Positions 11,825 through 22,625 of a DNA stretch of 64,000 nucleotides are shown in pieces (within the stretch, counting starts at the first letter, position 1; each line of letters begins with the position of its first letter). The stretch spans positions 868,001 to 932,000 of the forward strand of contig JAJNNX010000009.1 in assembly GCA_023159155.1 (NCBI GenBank), written 5' to 3'. Position numbers and translations under genes: made by a program. Source of the stretch: Ustulina deusta (Eukaryota; Ascomycota; Sordariomycetes; Xylariales; Xylariaceae). The notes under the pieces were generated by a model. That model was not told where the DNA came from. It saw nothing but the letters and a program-made list of their open reading frames with translations, and searched no databases.

Positions 11825-12855
11825 AAGAATGAAAAATATTTATAAAAAATTTTTGGATTCGCTATAGACTCGATTTGTCGCTACGGCACACCAGGATTCT
11901 ACCTTACATATAGTGTGCCCAGGATTCTTCGCAAGACGAACAGACAACCAACCAATCACACACGGTGAATGAAGCCGGTCTAACCGACTCGGATTCGCAA
12001 AAGGGTTAGATTTCAGCTGGCCATGAAATTTCAGCTTGTTGGGCCTAAGCCCGCCATACACTATTCGGCGTCTCATTATGATTGGCAGGCCTATTTCCTG
12101 TTGTTTACTAGCTGATGCTCTAGCCAGCTAAACAGGCTACCTACACGACAATGCAGCACCGCGCCGAAGATACACGCCTACAAACTGCCAAATGGGAAAA
12201 CAATCATTCCCAAACCGTCGCGCAATTGCATGCCAGAGGGGAATATTGACAGGGTTAAGGGTAATCCCCGGCCGGGGAAGCATGAGGCCGACCGCGGTTG
12301 AACGCTCTTCCCCTGGCAGAGCTGGGCTTGGCAGGTGGATGAGCGTTCATCATGACGTCGGCTTCCTGGCGAGCTACCTACACCGCTGTACCGTATTAGA
12401 AGCATCTCAACTGCGGTTAACCGCGGCTGGGTCAAAGCAGTTAGGTCTCTATGATGTGAAACTTTGGACGATGGTACTGCATGATCTAGTATGACGGATA
12501 GCTGCGACCCTACATAATATTTCATATAGCTATGGCTGACTCCCTCAGACTTACGCCCCAATTTACGTTACCGCCCGGTCCTCAGGCAGAGATACCCAAG
12601 CTCCTATACAGACGTAGGGAGCCGATCATTCACGGCACTGGACTTTGTTTGTCTTAGTATAGTATTGCTTTACTGTAGATTCGTTGAAAATACCCCCATC
12701 GGTCATCTCTCTCTCTCGTCGCGAACGCGTGTCTTATAAGGCCCGTGCTCCTCTAGCCAAGGCACTTTCATTCCCTCGGGTGTCTTCCAGAAATCCCCAG
12801 GGACAATTTCCTAAAGACCTTACTCTAAATATATTTCCCATCGCCTCTCTTCAAA
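11825..12855. promoter_or_regulatory. Promoter region of the dehydroshikimate dehydratase gene
   Basis: 1.03 kb between the activator stop and the QA-4-type start. No conserved 16-bp QA-1F site was found. There is a perfect 12-bp palindrome GCGGTTAACCGC at 12413-12424 containing CGG-N4-CCG, the geometry many zinc-cluster proteins bind, and a related CCGCGGTTGAACGC at about 12291. The minus-strand open frame at 12178-12561 has no family resemblance. Confidence 0.45.
12413..12424. promoter_or_regulatory. Perfect palindrome with CGG/CCG half-sites
   Basis: GCGGTTAACCGC is self-complementary and lies about 430 bp upstream of the QA-4-type start. The CGG-N4-CCG layout resembles zinc-cluster regulator sites. 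Function is inferred only. Confidence 0.35.
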
Positions 12856-13917
12856 ATGCCTTGCCGTTTAGCGATAACGTCAATGTCGCTCGGCCGCTGC
12901 TCTGCGGGTCACTCATTCGTTCACAAGCTCGACATGGCCTACATGTATGGGTACCAAGGGATCGAGCTATTCTACGAAGATCTCGTCGACATTGCAGAGC
13001 AGCTTCCAGGGGGCGACACCCGATCAAATGAGCTCGAGGCAGCAAACATTATCCGCCGACTTTGTCACGAGAGGGGGATCGCCATCCTATGTCTGCAGCC
13101 CTTCGCGCACTACGAGGGTCTGGTAGACCGCCAAGAACATCTCAGGAAGCTAGAGAAGCTCGAGTTTTGGTTTCAGCTGGCACGTGCTCTCCGTACCGAC
13201 ATGGTGCAAATCCCTTCAAGTTTCGGGCCAGCCTCGGAGATATCAGAGGACATGAGTTTGGCCGTGGCCGATCTCCAGAAGGTCGCGGATATGGGCTTAC
13301 AACAAACCCCTCCAATCCGGTTTGTATACGAGGCGCTCTGCTTCGGGACCAGGTACAACACGTGGGAGCACAGCTGGGACATCGTGCAAGCCGTCGACAG
13401 GCCTAACTTTGGCCTCTGTCTCGACACATTTAACATCGCCGGCCGCATCTACGCGGATCCGGCTTCGGCTTCCTGTCGGACTCCGAATTGCGACGAAGCG
13501 GTTCGGGATTGCATTGCCGGCCTTATCGCCACCGTGGACGTCCAAAAGGTGTTCTACGTCCAGGTCGTTGACGCCGAGCGGCTCGCCGCGCCCTTGGTCG
13601 AAGGCCACCCATTCTACAACCCCGAGCAGACGGCTCGCATGAGCTGGTCTCGGAACTGCCGGTTATTCTACGGCGAAAAGGACCGCGGCGCATATCTGCC
13701 TGTTGCCGAGATCTCCCGGGCGATATTTCACGGTCTCGGGTTCGAAGGTTGGGTGAGCATGGAATTGTTTCACAGGAGAATGGCGGATACGGACGCGGTG
13801 GTGCCCAAGGAGCTGGCGAGTCGGGGTGCCACATCTTGGGCGAAGCTTGTTCGGGACATGAAATTAAGAATCGAAGAGACCCCGGCCGATATAGGGAGGG
13901 TGACGGCATCGCTGTGA
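12856..13917 (+). CDS. qa-4: 3-Dehydroshikimate dehydratase (QA-4/QutC)
   Basis: Cytosolic enzyme that dehydrates 3-dehydroshikimate to protocatechuate, the committed step that takes quinate carbon into the beta-ketoadipate route. Single exon, 353 residues, matching the family length. Xylose-isomerase-like TIM barrel: LAITSMSLGRCSAGHSF at the N-terminus, GIELFYEDL, then likely metal-ligand positions E159 (FVYEALCFG), D190 (LCLDTFNIAG), Q236 (YVQVVDAERL) and E303 (VSMELFHR). The ATG at 12856 follows a CT-rich leader and fits the conserved N-terminus (MPCRLAIT). It is a neighbour of the activator and permease genes. A pyrimidine-rich tract (about 13931-13961) follows the stop. Confidence 0.94.
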   Translation: MPCRLAITSMSLGRCSAGHSFVHKLDMAYMYGYQGIELFYEDLVDIAEQLPGGDTRSNELEAANIIRRLCHERGIAILCLQPFAHYEGLVDRQEHLRKLEKLEFWFQLARALRTDMVQIPSSFGPASEISEDMSLAVADLQKVADMGLQQTPPIRFVYEALCFGTRYNTWEHSWDIVQAVDRPNFGLCLDTFNIAGRIYADPASASCRTPNCDEAVRDCIAGLIATVDVQKVFYVQVVDAERLAAPLVEGHPFYNPEQTARMSWSRNCRLFYGEKDRGAYLPVAEISRAIFHGLGFEGWVSMELFHRRMADTDAVVPKELASRGATSWAKLVRDMKLRIEETPADIGRVTASL

Positions 13918-14553
13918 TACCACTTGTAGCTTTTTTTTTCCTTTTTTTCCCCTTCTTTCTCCTTATTGAGCTAGCGATGCTTGGCGTTTTGTAGGCGCAA
14001 TGGGTTTAGGTGTATGCAATTGTACTTCCATTTAATTTTCGTCATGAATAAGATCATCGTCCTGGAAGACAGAGAATGTATCTCCCGAGTCCTATACCTC
14101 CTTAGACCGTTTTAATTCGACGGTTGATGCTGATTTCAATTGCAACTTGTTCACCCGACCTTGGCCTGTTCCCTCTGTTTGTCTCAAAACAGTTCGTTGT
14201 ATATGCTGTAATTAGTTAGCAAGGGAGACGAGTACCGGCAACGATATTAGGGACCCGCTCGTATGTACCATGGCGATACAGCCCGTCGGCACGGCCCGAC
14301 CTGTTGTGTCACTCGGCACAGTCACAACTCTGAGACATGAGATCGAAACGAGATATCCGATCTGCGTGCATAATGGGGTATGACAATGCAACAACCTTTT
14401 TCTCGAAGCAAACAAGACACACGAAGAAGCCAAGCAAGGAATAACACAAAGGGTTAGAGATATTTCTCTTCCCGTGCTCGATATAGCTATAGACATGCCA
14501 GGCTTTCCGCAGGACGCCGTATTATTCTCGCTTAGACGCCAGGGCCATCAAAA
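13918..14553. other. Intergenic between convergent genes; nothing seen
   Basis: 636 bp between the ends of the dehydratase and permease genes. It starts with a T/C tract that probably belongs to the 3' end of the dehydratase transcript. No open frame with family resemblance, repeat or RNA gene was recognised. Confidence 0.45.
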
Positions 14554-16295
14554 TCAAACGTTCTCACGTTGTTCAAAGGTAACATCCATCTTGGCGTCCT
14601 TAGAAAGGTCCGTCCCGTCAACGTTCTGCCTCCACTGCTCGTCCTGCTCATGCAAAAGCGCCATGACCTTCCGATGGGCTCTCCACACGGGCCGCTCCTG
14701 GAATAGCCGGTCCATAGCCTCCAGTGGAACACCCTTTGTCTCGGGAATGAGAAAGAACACGAAGATGATGGACAGCGCCATGAGCGAGGCAAAGAAGAAG
14801 TAGACGCCATAGCCTAGCGCGCCGAAGAGCTGAGGCGTGAACCGTGAGATCAAGAAGTTGTACAGCCAGTTGCTTGCTGCGGCGGATGCCTGGCCCAAGG
14901 ATCTGTCATGTGCATCAGTAGAGGACTCTCGGGGGAGCAGTAGTCATTCTACGAATACTAACCTCGTGTTCTGGTCGAACATCTCCGAGTTGAGCACCCA
15001 CGGGGTTCCATTCCAGGACGGCGTGTAGAAAGCCGTCCATAGATAGAAGAAGAAGATGGCGGCGACACCGGCCGGAGGGACCTCGTCGGTAGGATTATTC
15101 TCCGGGTCGGCAATCTTGATATAGGATCCGATAATCCACATGCAAATAGAGCCACCCGCAGCACCGAACATGAGAAGATTTCGTCGTCCGAAGTGATCGA
15201 TCAACCACAGCAGCCAGACGATTGTGAGAACTGTTTTGACGACGCCGAAAAGACCCGTTGTGAGGAAGCCAGTGTTCGTTCCTCTGATGCCCAAGCTTGA
15301 GAACACAGTTGGCGAGTAGTAGTTAATCGCGTTGATACCGGCGCCATTCTGCCAGAAGAATAACGCTGTCGATTCAACGTGATTAGCAAATGTCCCATCA
15401 AAGTTGTAGGGGGGTAGGTAAACGTACCACTGCCGAGGAAGAACCGCCACTGCACTTTTGGGTCCTTGAGTGAGGCGAACGGCTTCCAGAATCCAGCACC
15501 GACTTCCCGTCGATACCTTTCTACATCTTCGTCGATAAAGCCAATTTCCTCGATGATATATATGTCATCTACAGGGAGGTTGCGGATCCAGGTGAGGTTA
15601 GTGATGCCCTGCTCTCGTTTGCCATTGGCGATGAGCCATCTCGGCGACTCCTTAATCCAAATAGCACCCAAGAAGAGCAGACCACCCGGGATGAGTTGTA
15701 CAGCAAACGGGATTAACCACTGACTGTGGGTAGGAGGCACGTGTAAGTTAACGCCATAATTGATCCAGAAGCCCACCAGGCCACCGCTCTGCCAACCCAA
15801 TTCGTAAAGACCGACGAGTCGTCCTCGGATCGCTGGAGGCGAGAGCTCGGAGATGTAGATGGGCACGATCATGGAGCAAGCACCGACGCCGATACCGGCG
15901 AGGACACGACCACCGTAGATGAGTCCCAGGCCTCTCTCGGCGTCGGCCCCCAGCATCAGACCAGCGCCCAGGATGAAGATGGCAGAGAAGACGAAGAGCG
16001 ACTTCCGACGACCGAGGTGGTGCGTAGAGACGTAGGCGAAAAAGCTGCCGAAGAAGGCGCCTGCCTGGTAGAGAGAGACGATGTTGGCGGAGATCAGGGA
16101 TTTCTGCGCCGGTGCGATCTCGTCGAGTCGAAACTCGCTGACGAAGGAGGGCAAGGCTAGAGTTGTGCCGATGAAGGCCGAGTCGTAGCCGATCACGCAC
16201 GATGCTAGCGATGCAACAGCCGCACTGGCATACACTCGCCAGTTGTAGATGGCCTTGGGCGTCGGCCTGTCCTCCTTGAGGGTGAGAAGCCCCAT
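14554..16295 (-). CDS. qa-y: Quinate permease (QA-Y/QutD), MFS sugar-porter family
   Basis: Plasma-membrane quinate:proton symporter. Three exons: 16295-15428, 15365-14963 and 14902-14554, giving 539 residues against about 537 for the family. The introns begin GTACGT and GTTAGT and end CAG and CAG. The start at 16295 (MGLLTLKEDRPTP) aligns with the conserved LKEDRPTP N-terminus; the longer frame to 16310 begins with TTG. Twelve-span MFS plan with LGRRKSLF in the first half, KESPRWLI before the central loop, NGAGINAINYYSP at the start of the second half, HFGRRNLL and FLIPETKGVPLE near the C-terminus. It diverges from the quinate dehydrogenase gene across 1.18 kb that holds an operator-like site. 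Confidence 0.93.
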
Positions 16296-17478
16296 GATGT
16301 CTGTGGACAAGCACCGTCAGGCTCAGACAATACGTCGGTAGCCAACAACGAATCCCCAGGGCCTGTTGGTGAAGAACTGGCCGGGGGAGAACGTGATGAC
16401 GAGATCAATTGTAGGGTTTGTTAGTCTTATATGCACCCAGATATCCGGGGTCCCAACGAAGTCGGGAACGAGATCTGGGGTAGCAAGTATCTTAGCTAGC
16501 CGAATTCGTTAGCGAGAATTCGCCCCCTTGCCCAAGACGCGTCAACCGCTTGCAATACATACTACACTACAAGTAGGTAGGTGAAATACGACGTGGTTGA
16601 ACTTACTTCCCACCGCCATTCGCAGGACCTAATGGCTTACACAATTTACTCGACACAGATCACACTGCGCGTTAGTTAGCGTGCTCATCTGGAGCCGGGG
16701 GTTGGGGTGCGAACACTATGCTAGGCTCCTGGGAGCATAAACGCTTTTGGAATCATCGCTTATGAACTTACGAATATTCCAATTCGCCAAGTTTCACCCC
16801 AGGAACTAGCATGAGCCGAGCGCGTGCTGACTCGTGGGATAATAGTTGGATGTCCTCATCAAGACGGCGGCTGTCCACGTGTTCTCCGTGACTGTGGGTG
16901 TGCAAGGATATCGATCCCGGATCGTGGTAGGCGGCTGGTAGGGGTGATGGATAAACACTTATACGGGCAGTCGGGGGCATGGAAGAGTTCATACCCGGAG
17001 AAACCAACGCCTTTGTGGTTCCGACTCCAAATGCTAATCCTAAAGGTAAAATATTGTCACGTCTCGTCGGTCTATTCTCGACGAATAATGCCCTAAATAC
17101 CCGTTGGCATCTAGTTAGTCGAACGGGATGAGACTATACCCGCCCCTCTGAGTGCAATGGAGCGGCTTCTCCAACGTATTGTCGGATGCGGGGGGCAAAT
17201 CTAGGGAAACGGGCTCTTCGAATCAGATCGGCGCTGGCACTTCTGGCATCTATCCGGACACGGGAATCTGCTATCCCAGGGTCACACCAAGATAGCTTTA
17301 AAGAACCAAAGGGAAAGACTTAGCCTGTTGTGGAATGCTTTTGAGTTTCTGGATAGGTCCTATTTGTTTTTTGCGTGTTGGTAACCGCCTTGAATTACCT
17401 GGTAACTTTACACCTTGAATGAATCCCGCCTTTTGATCATCTGGGAGAAGTTTCCGACTGGCTTAGCAACTCGTAAAC
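16296..17478. promoter_or_regulatory. Shared divergent promoter of permease and quinate dehydrogenase
   Basis: 1.18 kb between the two start codons. It contains the operator-like sequence at 16949-16964, 654 bp from the permease start and 515 bp from the dehydrogenase start. No type II dehydroquinase reading frame (NGPNLNLLG-like motif) was found here on either strand. Confidence 0.55.
16949..16964. promoter_or_regulatory. Predicted QA-1F/QutA activator binding site
   Basis: GGATAAACACTTATAC matches GGRTAARYRYTTATCC at all positions but one; the mismatch is A for C at position 15. It lies between the divergent permease and dehydrogenase genes and could serve both. Confidence 0.75.
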
Positions 17479-18633
17479 ATGAATACCGTCCCCGTCGCCA
17501 GCACGGGACAGTCACCACAGAAAGCGGCGGTCGACCGCCATGGCTATCTCTTCGGCCAGAAGATCGCGGCCTCCATGTCGCCGCAGTTCCACCAGACGAT
17601 CTTCAACGAGCTCGGTTGGTCGTGGGAGCAGTTCCGTCTCGATTCCGCCGACATGCCGACGTTCCTGAAACTGCTCCAAGATCCCAAATGCTTCGGTAAT
17701 AATACGACATCTCCCTCCTAAGCCAGCCCCCCCTCCCCCATATATATATATCGGATGTCTTTGAACGATGGCTAACATAGAAACCCAGGCGCATCGGTCA
17801 CCATGCCGAACAAGGTAGCGATAATGCAGCACCTGGACTCGATGACGGAGGAGTGCCGCGAAGTCGGCGCCTGCAACACCATCTACTTCGGCCCGGCGGA
17901 CGACGACGCGGGCGGCCGCCGCAGGCTCCACGGCACCAACACGGACGTGGTGGGCGTGCGCGAGTCGTTCTACCAGAACATCGGCGACCCGGACGGCGTG
18001 TTCCACGACCGGCCGGCGATGGTGATCGGCGGGGGCGGCGCGGCGCGCAGCGCCGTCTACGCGCTGTGGAAGTGGATGCGCGCGACGCGCATCTACCTCG
18101 TCAACCGCGACCGGGCCGAGGTCGACGCCGTGGTCCGCGAGTGCAGGGCCAAGGGGTACGGCGACTCGCTCGTGCACGTGGCGACGGCGGAGGAGGCGGC
18201 GGCCCTCGAGGCCCCCGGCGCCATCGTGGCCTGCGTGCCCGACTTCGCGCCCGAGACGCCGCAGGAGAAGACTGCGCGCGCCGTCGTCGAGACGTTCCTG
18301 AAGAAGGAGAGGAAGGGCGCCATCCTCGAGATGTGCTACAACCCGACGCCGTACACCGAGCTCGGCGCCATGGCTGGCCGCGAGGGCTGGCGGGTGATCC
18401 TGGGGACCGAGGCCATGATATGGCAAGGCTTCGAGCAGGTGAGGTTGTGTGCTTGGGTTGCACTGCACTGCTTACTTACTAGTCTGTCTGTCCGACCGAC
18501 CGACAATCCATCGCTAACGTGTTTTGTTTGATGCTAGTCTAAACTCTGGACGAACCTCGAGCTGAAGGATCTGCCCGTGGCCAAGTGCAAGAAGATGATT
18601 GCCGCCAGGATCTCGGATTCTTCGAAATTATGA
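17479..18633 (+). CDS. qa-3: Quinate/shikimate 5-dehydrogenase (QA-3/QutB)
   Basis: NAD-dependent oxidation of quinate to 3-dehydroquinate, the first catabolic step, in the cytosol. Three exons: 17479-17695, 17789-18438 and 18538-18633, giving 320 residues against about 321 for the family. The introns begin GTAATA and GTGAGG and end CAG and TAG. Substrate-binding SMSPQFH, catalytic lysine K81 in MPNKVA, aspartate D125 in NTDVVG, and the nucleotide-binding loop [13 protein letters not shown] are all present. The short last exon supplies the conserved C-terminal helix ([14 protein letters not shown]). Exon 2 is strikingly GC-rich with nearly all third positions G or C. The minus-strand frame at 17512-18468 is a shadow of this composition. 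Confidence 0.94.
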
Positions 18634-18831
18634 GCATTCGTCGCGACGTTGAATGTGGGAAGAAGACGAAGAAGCATTTTTTTAGCAGGCGTTATTATTT
18701 ACCCTTCGGGGAGATAGATTCGGCACTCCAGCTCACGTTTGATGTGATTAAGTAGTTATTGGTCTACGCATTTGTATAGCCGTCTTGTGTAGAAGAAGAA
18801 GATTAAGAATAACAATAGCAACAACAACCAT

Positions 18832-20073
18832 CTAAGCACCCGGTCTACTGTAATCCAACTCTCTCACTCGTTTCCACACTTCACGGACGACTCGCTCTTG
18901 TGTCTGTCGTCCGGATTCAGTCTCTGAAGGTCCTGCTGGCCTACAGCTCGATGTTAGCGCCTCATCCTAAACCGCAAGTCTTGCGGCGTTTGACGTACCT
19001 AATGGCGAGGTATAACCTACTGCCTAACCGCACATCTGTGATCTCCCCCGTTTGGTAGTCTTTGGGCGGGTTCGCAGTCGTGACAAGGCCGCCAGCTTCC
19101 TGCAAGATGGCGATCCCGGCCGAGACATCCCTTCGCGCCGTCAGTCTAATTTACTTGCCACGCAATCAATATCTCGCGAGGACTTACCATTCCCAACACC
19201 CGCCTTCCCACCAGATATCAAACGCTCCCATAGCCACATACGCCAAATCAAGCGTGGCACTCCCAAGACTCCTGACCCCATGCACCATACCGCCCTTGCC
19301 GTCTCGCCCGCCGGCTTCGGCAGCCATGTTGACGAAACTCTCGACTTTGCGATGCATATTTCCGTCCGGTTTGTCTCTTCTATCCTTGCCCCACTCGCAC
19401 GAGAAGACGCAACCGCCCGGCGCGCGTGCCGGCATGGGTGGGATCGGGTTTCTTATCAGCGGCAATTGCTGCGTCTCGTTGAGCCACGCCCCCCTGCCCC
19501 TGCACGCCGTGAACAACTGGTTCATGAACGGCGCGTAGATAACCCCTATAGTAGCCTTCCCGGCCACGAGGAAGGCGATTGAGACACAGAACATCGGGAA
19601 CAGATGGGTGTAGTTGACTGTGCCGTCGAGAGGGTCGACGCACCATGTCGGCTCATCGCCGATCAAATAGTCGCGTGACGCCCCTTTTGAATACGTCTCC
19701 TCGCCTATAAACCTGCAACTTTGGTTAGCATGCCTTGGGAACTGATACGTCTGTTTGGCGGCCATGACGCTCGAAAAGACAGACTTATGTGAGGGGTATT
19801 TTTGCTCAATAGAGCTCATAATAAAAGCCTCCACGTCTTCCGTCGCATGGTTAGTACACTGAATATTGGCGAATTCAGAAGCACGAACATACCCTCATCG
19901 GCTTTAGTCACGATATCAACAGCATTATCCTTCTCCGAAAACAGCTGCTCTCCGCTGCCTTGATCGCCCCATCTTGCCCTCGCAAAGTCCATCAGCAGAC
20001 GTCCTGCATCTTTGCCGAGTTGGACCGCAAAGTCATATATTTCGCCCAATTCCTGATCCGTGATCTCGCCCAT
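18832..20073 (-). CDS. qa-x: QA-X/QutG, inositol monophosphatase-family protein of the quinate cluster
   Basis: Member of the inositol-monophosphatase superfamily that is a standing passenger of quinate clusters; its role in quinate use is not established. Five exons: 20073-19893, 19836-19785, 19712-19188, 19130-18999 and 18940-18832, giving 332 residues. The introns begin GTATGT, GTCTGT (weak), GTAAGT and GTACGT. The metal and phosphate motifs are intact: FIGEETYSKG, WCVDPLDGTVNYTHLFP, and WEGGCWEWDVSAG, the last assembled across an intron. The C-terminus ends ELDYSRPGA, as in its relatives. The start at 20073 (MGEITDQEL) is preferred because the frame upstream opens only with TTG. It is convergent with the dehydrogenase gene, 198 bp apart. 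Confidence 0.92.
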
Positions 20074-20737
20074 CTTCTGATGTCCTTGAATATAAGTAGT
20101 GAGGGCGCCGCTATCTTTCAATCAAAAACTTGTTTAATTCATGGTCTGTCTACTGAAAAGATGGTTATGTGAAAGACAGGGAAAAAGACCGCGAGACGGA
20201 ATGGAATCTGTATACAACGGAAATAACTTAGGGGAGGTCAATGAGAGGTGACGAGGAATTAAGCAGCAACAATAACGAGGAGTAGATGGGAGGTGGTATC
20301 GTTCCGCTGTAGGTTCCGTCTAAGATCCTTGAGTATAGCCCGTGGGAAACCGAAGGGCCCCCCATCTTTGTTTCACTGGAGCCCACTAGATCAGCTTCTC
20401 AGCTATCCATTCGATGTAATTCAGGTACACTGTAGGATGACTTGAGGTATGCTGTTTCTGCGTCGAACGTCAAGGTTTCGGAAAGACTATATACAAAGCA
20501 AGTCATATTCCCGATTAATGGGAGTAAGTAATCAGGGTCCGTTATCGTCATATTGGGTTGTGATGCAGTAGCATATTTACCTACGATGGACAATTGCCCC
20601 GACTTGTCAAATCTATTTGTTCTGACTTAGTTGATTACCGATCTAACGTATCATGTTCATTTTTTGTTGCGTAGCTAGCGTCATAAGCTGGGTATCATGA
20701 AGAGAGAAGAAACGCACAGTCATCCTTTTATTTTAAT
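20074..20737. other. Intergenic upstream of qa-x; no gene or operator seen
   Basis: 664 bp between the qa-x start and the end of the Jip5 gene. A search by eye for GGATAA/TTATCC operator halves found no good 16-bp match. The minus frame at 20399-20593 has no resemblance to a protein family. Confidence 0.4.
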
Positions 20738-22111
20738 TCAATCCAAGCCCTTGAATTTGAGAATCCCGTGAGCGCCGTGCGGACCGAGATCAGCCTTGCC
20801 GCCCTTACTCTTCTTCCTCTTCCTCTTGCGTCTTTGTTCACCGTCGCCGCCTGAATCATCTGACTCCGAGTCCTTATTCGCTTGACGTTTACTATTGCTC
20901 TTCTCGGGTATCGCACCCCCTGAAGCGTCCGAGTCGTCATCGTCATCGTCATCATCGCTGTCTTTGTCACTATCGTCATCGCTGACCGACCCGGGCGCTG
21001 CTGATTCCTCCCAGATTTTGACTGTTTGACCGCCGCCACTTATCATGCGGCCTTGAGAATCAAATCCAAGTCCTACAATAGCCTCGAGATCGTCATGTCG
21101 TAAAGATGCCTCTACTTCGCGCTTGGTCAAGTTGACAATACGCAAAGTTCCATCGCCCAAGCCAATTGCCACCTTCTTGTCTCGACTGAGATCCTCAGGG
21201 ATTTGCACGATGCAGTCGAGACTTTCGCCCCCTCCTCTAGCCGAGTCCACGATAACTCGATCAAATTGATCATCCCAAGCGCCCTTGTCCCACAAAGTCA
21301 AGACACCAGATCCTGTTCCAACTGCTATGATGCCATTGTCCCTGTTTTTCTTGGGGCCCATACCGGCGATGAAAGTTGAACATAGCAACTCGTCCTCCTG
21401 ATCCTCGCTTCGCACAAGCACCCCACGCCGAAGGTCGGTAACTGCCAAAGTGGTTCCGCCGGTAGAAATCCACTGCTTGCTGAAACCGCTGGTGCTTTCC
21501 GCCGAGGGAGGAAGCGGTGTAAGACTGGAGACAAAATCGTCGTGGGGGAAGTGGCTCTGCTGCGGCTTCGAGGCAGCGAGCGCGCCGTCTCGCAGATCGA
21601 GGAGATGGAGAACTCCAGAGTCGCACGCGAGGAGAAGCGTCTGGGGGGACAGGGCAGCAAGCAGAGTGGGAGAGTCGGGTACGGATTTCGAAGTCGGCAC
21701 TGCTATCTTGGAAATGACTTGACCGGTGGCGGGAGAGAAATGCTTGATGAGGGAGTCGGTACCGGCCGAATAAAGAGCTGGCAAGGGTGGATTAGCCTTA
21801 CCACGTCCTCCAGCGAGCGACTGGCTCGACCAGGAAATGGATCATAGCTTACAAGAGCCATCGTGGCTGAAGACAAGGGACCTACAGCTGCCCTTGTGTC
21901 GACGGGTGCGCCAAGTGGTGTCGACGGTGCTCTTTCCGTCAGACAGAACACTGACATCGGCATCGTCTTCCGACGTTTTGTCTGTAGTCGGAAGCCGAAA
22001 ACATTGGACGTGGCCGGTTGCGAGGCCGACTCCGAGAAGAGGCTCGGTAGGATGCAGCGCCTGGGTAAAGAGCTCGGCGCTCAGCGGGAGTGTACACAGA
22101 TTCTCGAACAT
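20738..22111 (-). CDS. jip5: WD-repeat protein Jip5 (ribosome biogenesis)
   Basis: Nuclear/nucleolar WD40-repeat protein of the Jip5 (human WDR55) family, implicated in ribosomal RNA processing. Two exons: 22111-21853 and 21777-20738, giving 432 residues. The intron begins GTAAGC and ends CAG. The start [15 protein letters not shown] is the family N-terminus; an upstream in-frame ATG at 22138 would add nine residues. WD features: [79 protein letters not shown] and [13 protein letters not shown]. The C-terminal tail has an acidic D/S run followed by a lysine/arginine-rich segment and ends [15 protein letters not shown], typical of the family. It has no role in the quinate pathway. Confidence 0.9.
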
Positions 22112-22625
22112 GGCGACGGTGCTGATGGAGACGGACAATCAACAATGTAGGATATCAATTTCCTTGGGGCAATTGTAAAGATTTCAATAGCATGCTTCCA
22201 CAGGTCAATTGGGGGCGGAAACCCGATTTCGAGTTTGGAGAAAGGGCAACTTGTGTTTTTTTTCGACTCGCACCGATTACATCCATCAGGTGTTTTGTCA
22301 ACATTCCATCCTGATTGATAGCCTGGAGGTTCCGGCCTATCTGTAGATTTATGCACTAACAGCGGTGTAACCCCACTACTGGATAGCCGCATAAGGGACC
22401 CCTACAAGTCCACTTGCAGTTGGCCTCAACTGGCTGGAGGTCTGTGGCCGTTACACATCCCACCACCTCGGTAATATGGCAACTGTTGTTAGGTGGCACT
22501 TTCACGATAAGTAGGAGGAGATGAAACAATCCTATCCTGCGAAGAAGAATGGGAACGTCAAAATAGACTGAATCTCCGATCACGATATACCCTGGGCAGT
22601 GACTGGTCTTACCAGCAACCTCAAG
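22112..22625. promoter_or_regulatory. Divergent promoter between Jip5 and chitinase genes
   Basis: 514 bp with short poly-T and no recognisable coding content. The transcripts diverge from here. Confidence 0.4.

Noticed and set aside
12178..12561. 127-codon minus-strand frame in the qa-4 promoter
   Set aside because: No family resemblance, and it does not contain the dehydroquinase motif that was specifically sought.
17512..18468. 318-codon minus-strand frame
   Set aside because: It is antisense to the quinate dehydrogenase, rich in R/H/A from GC-biased third positions, and crosses two introns of the real gene.
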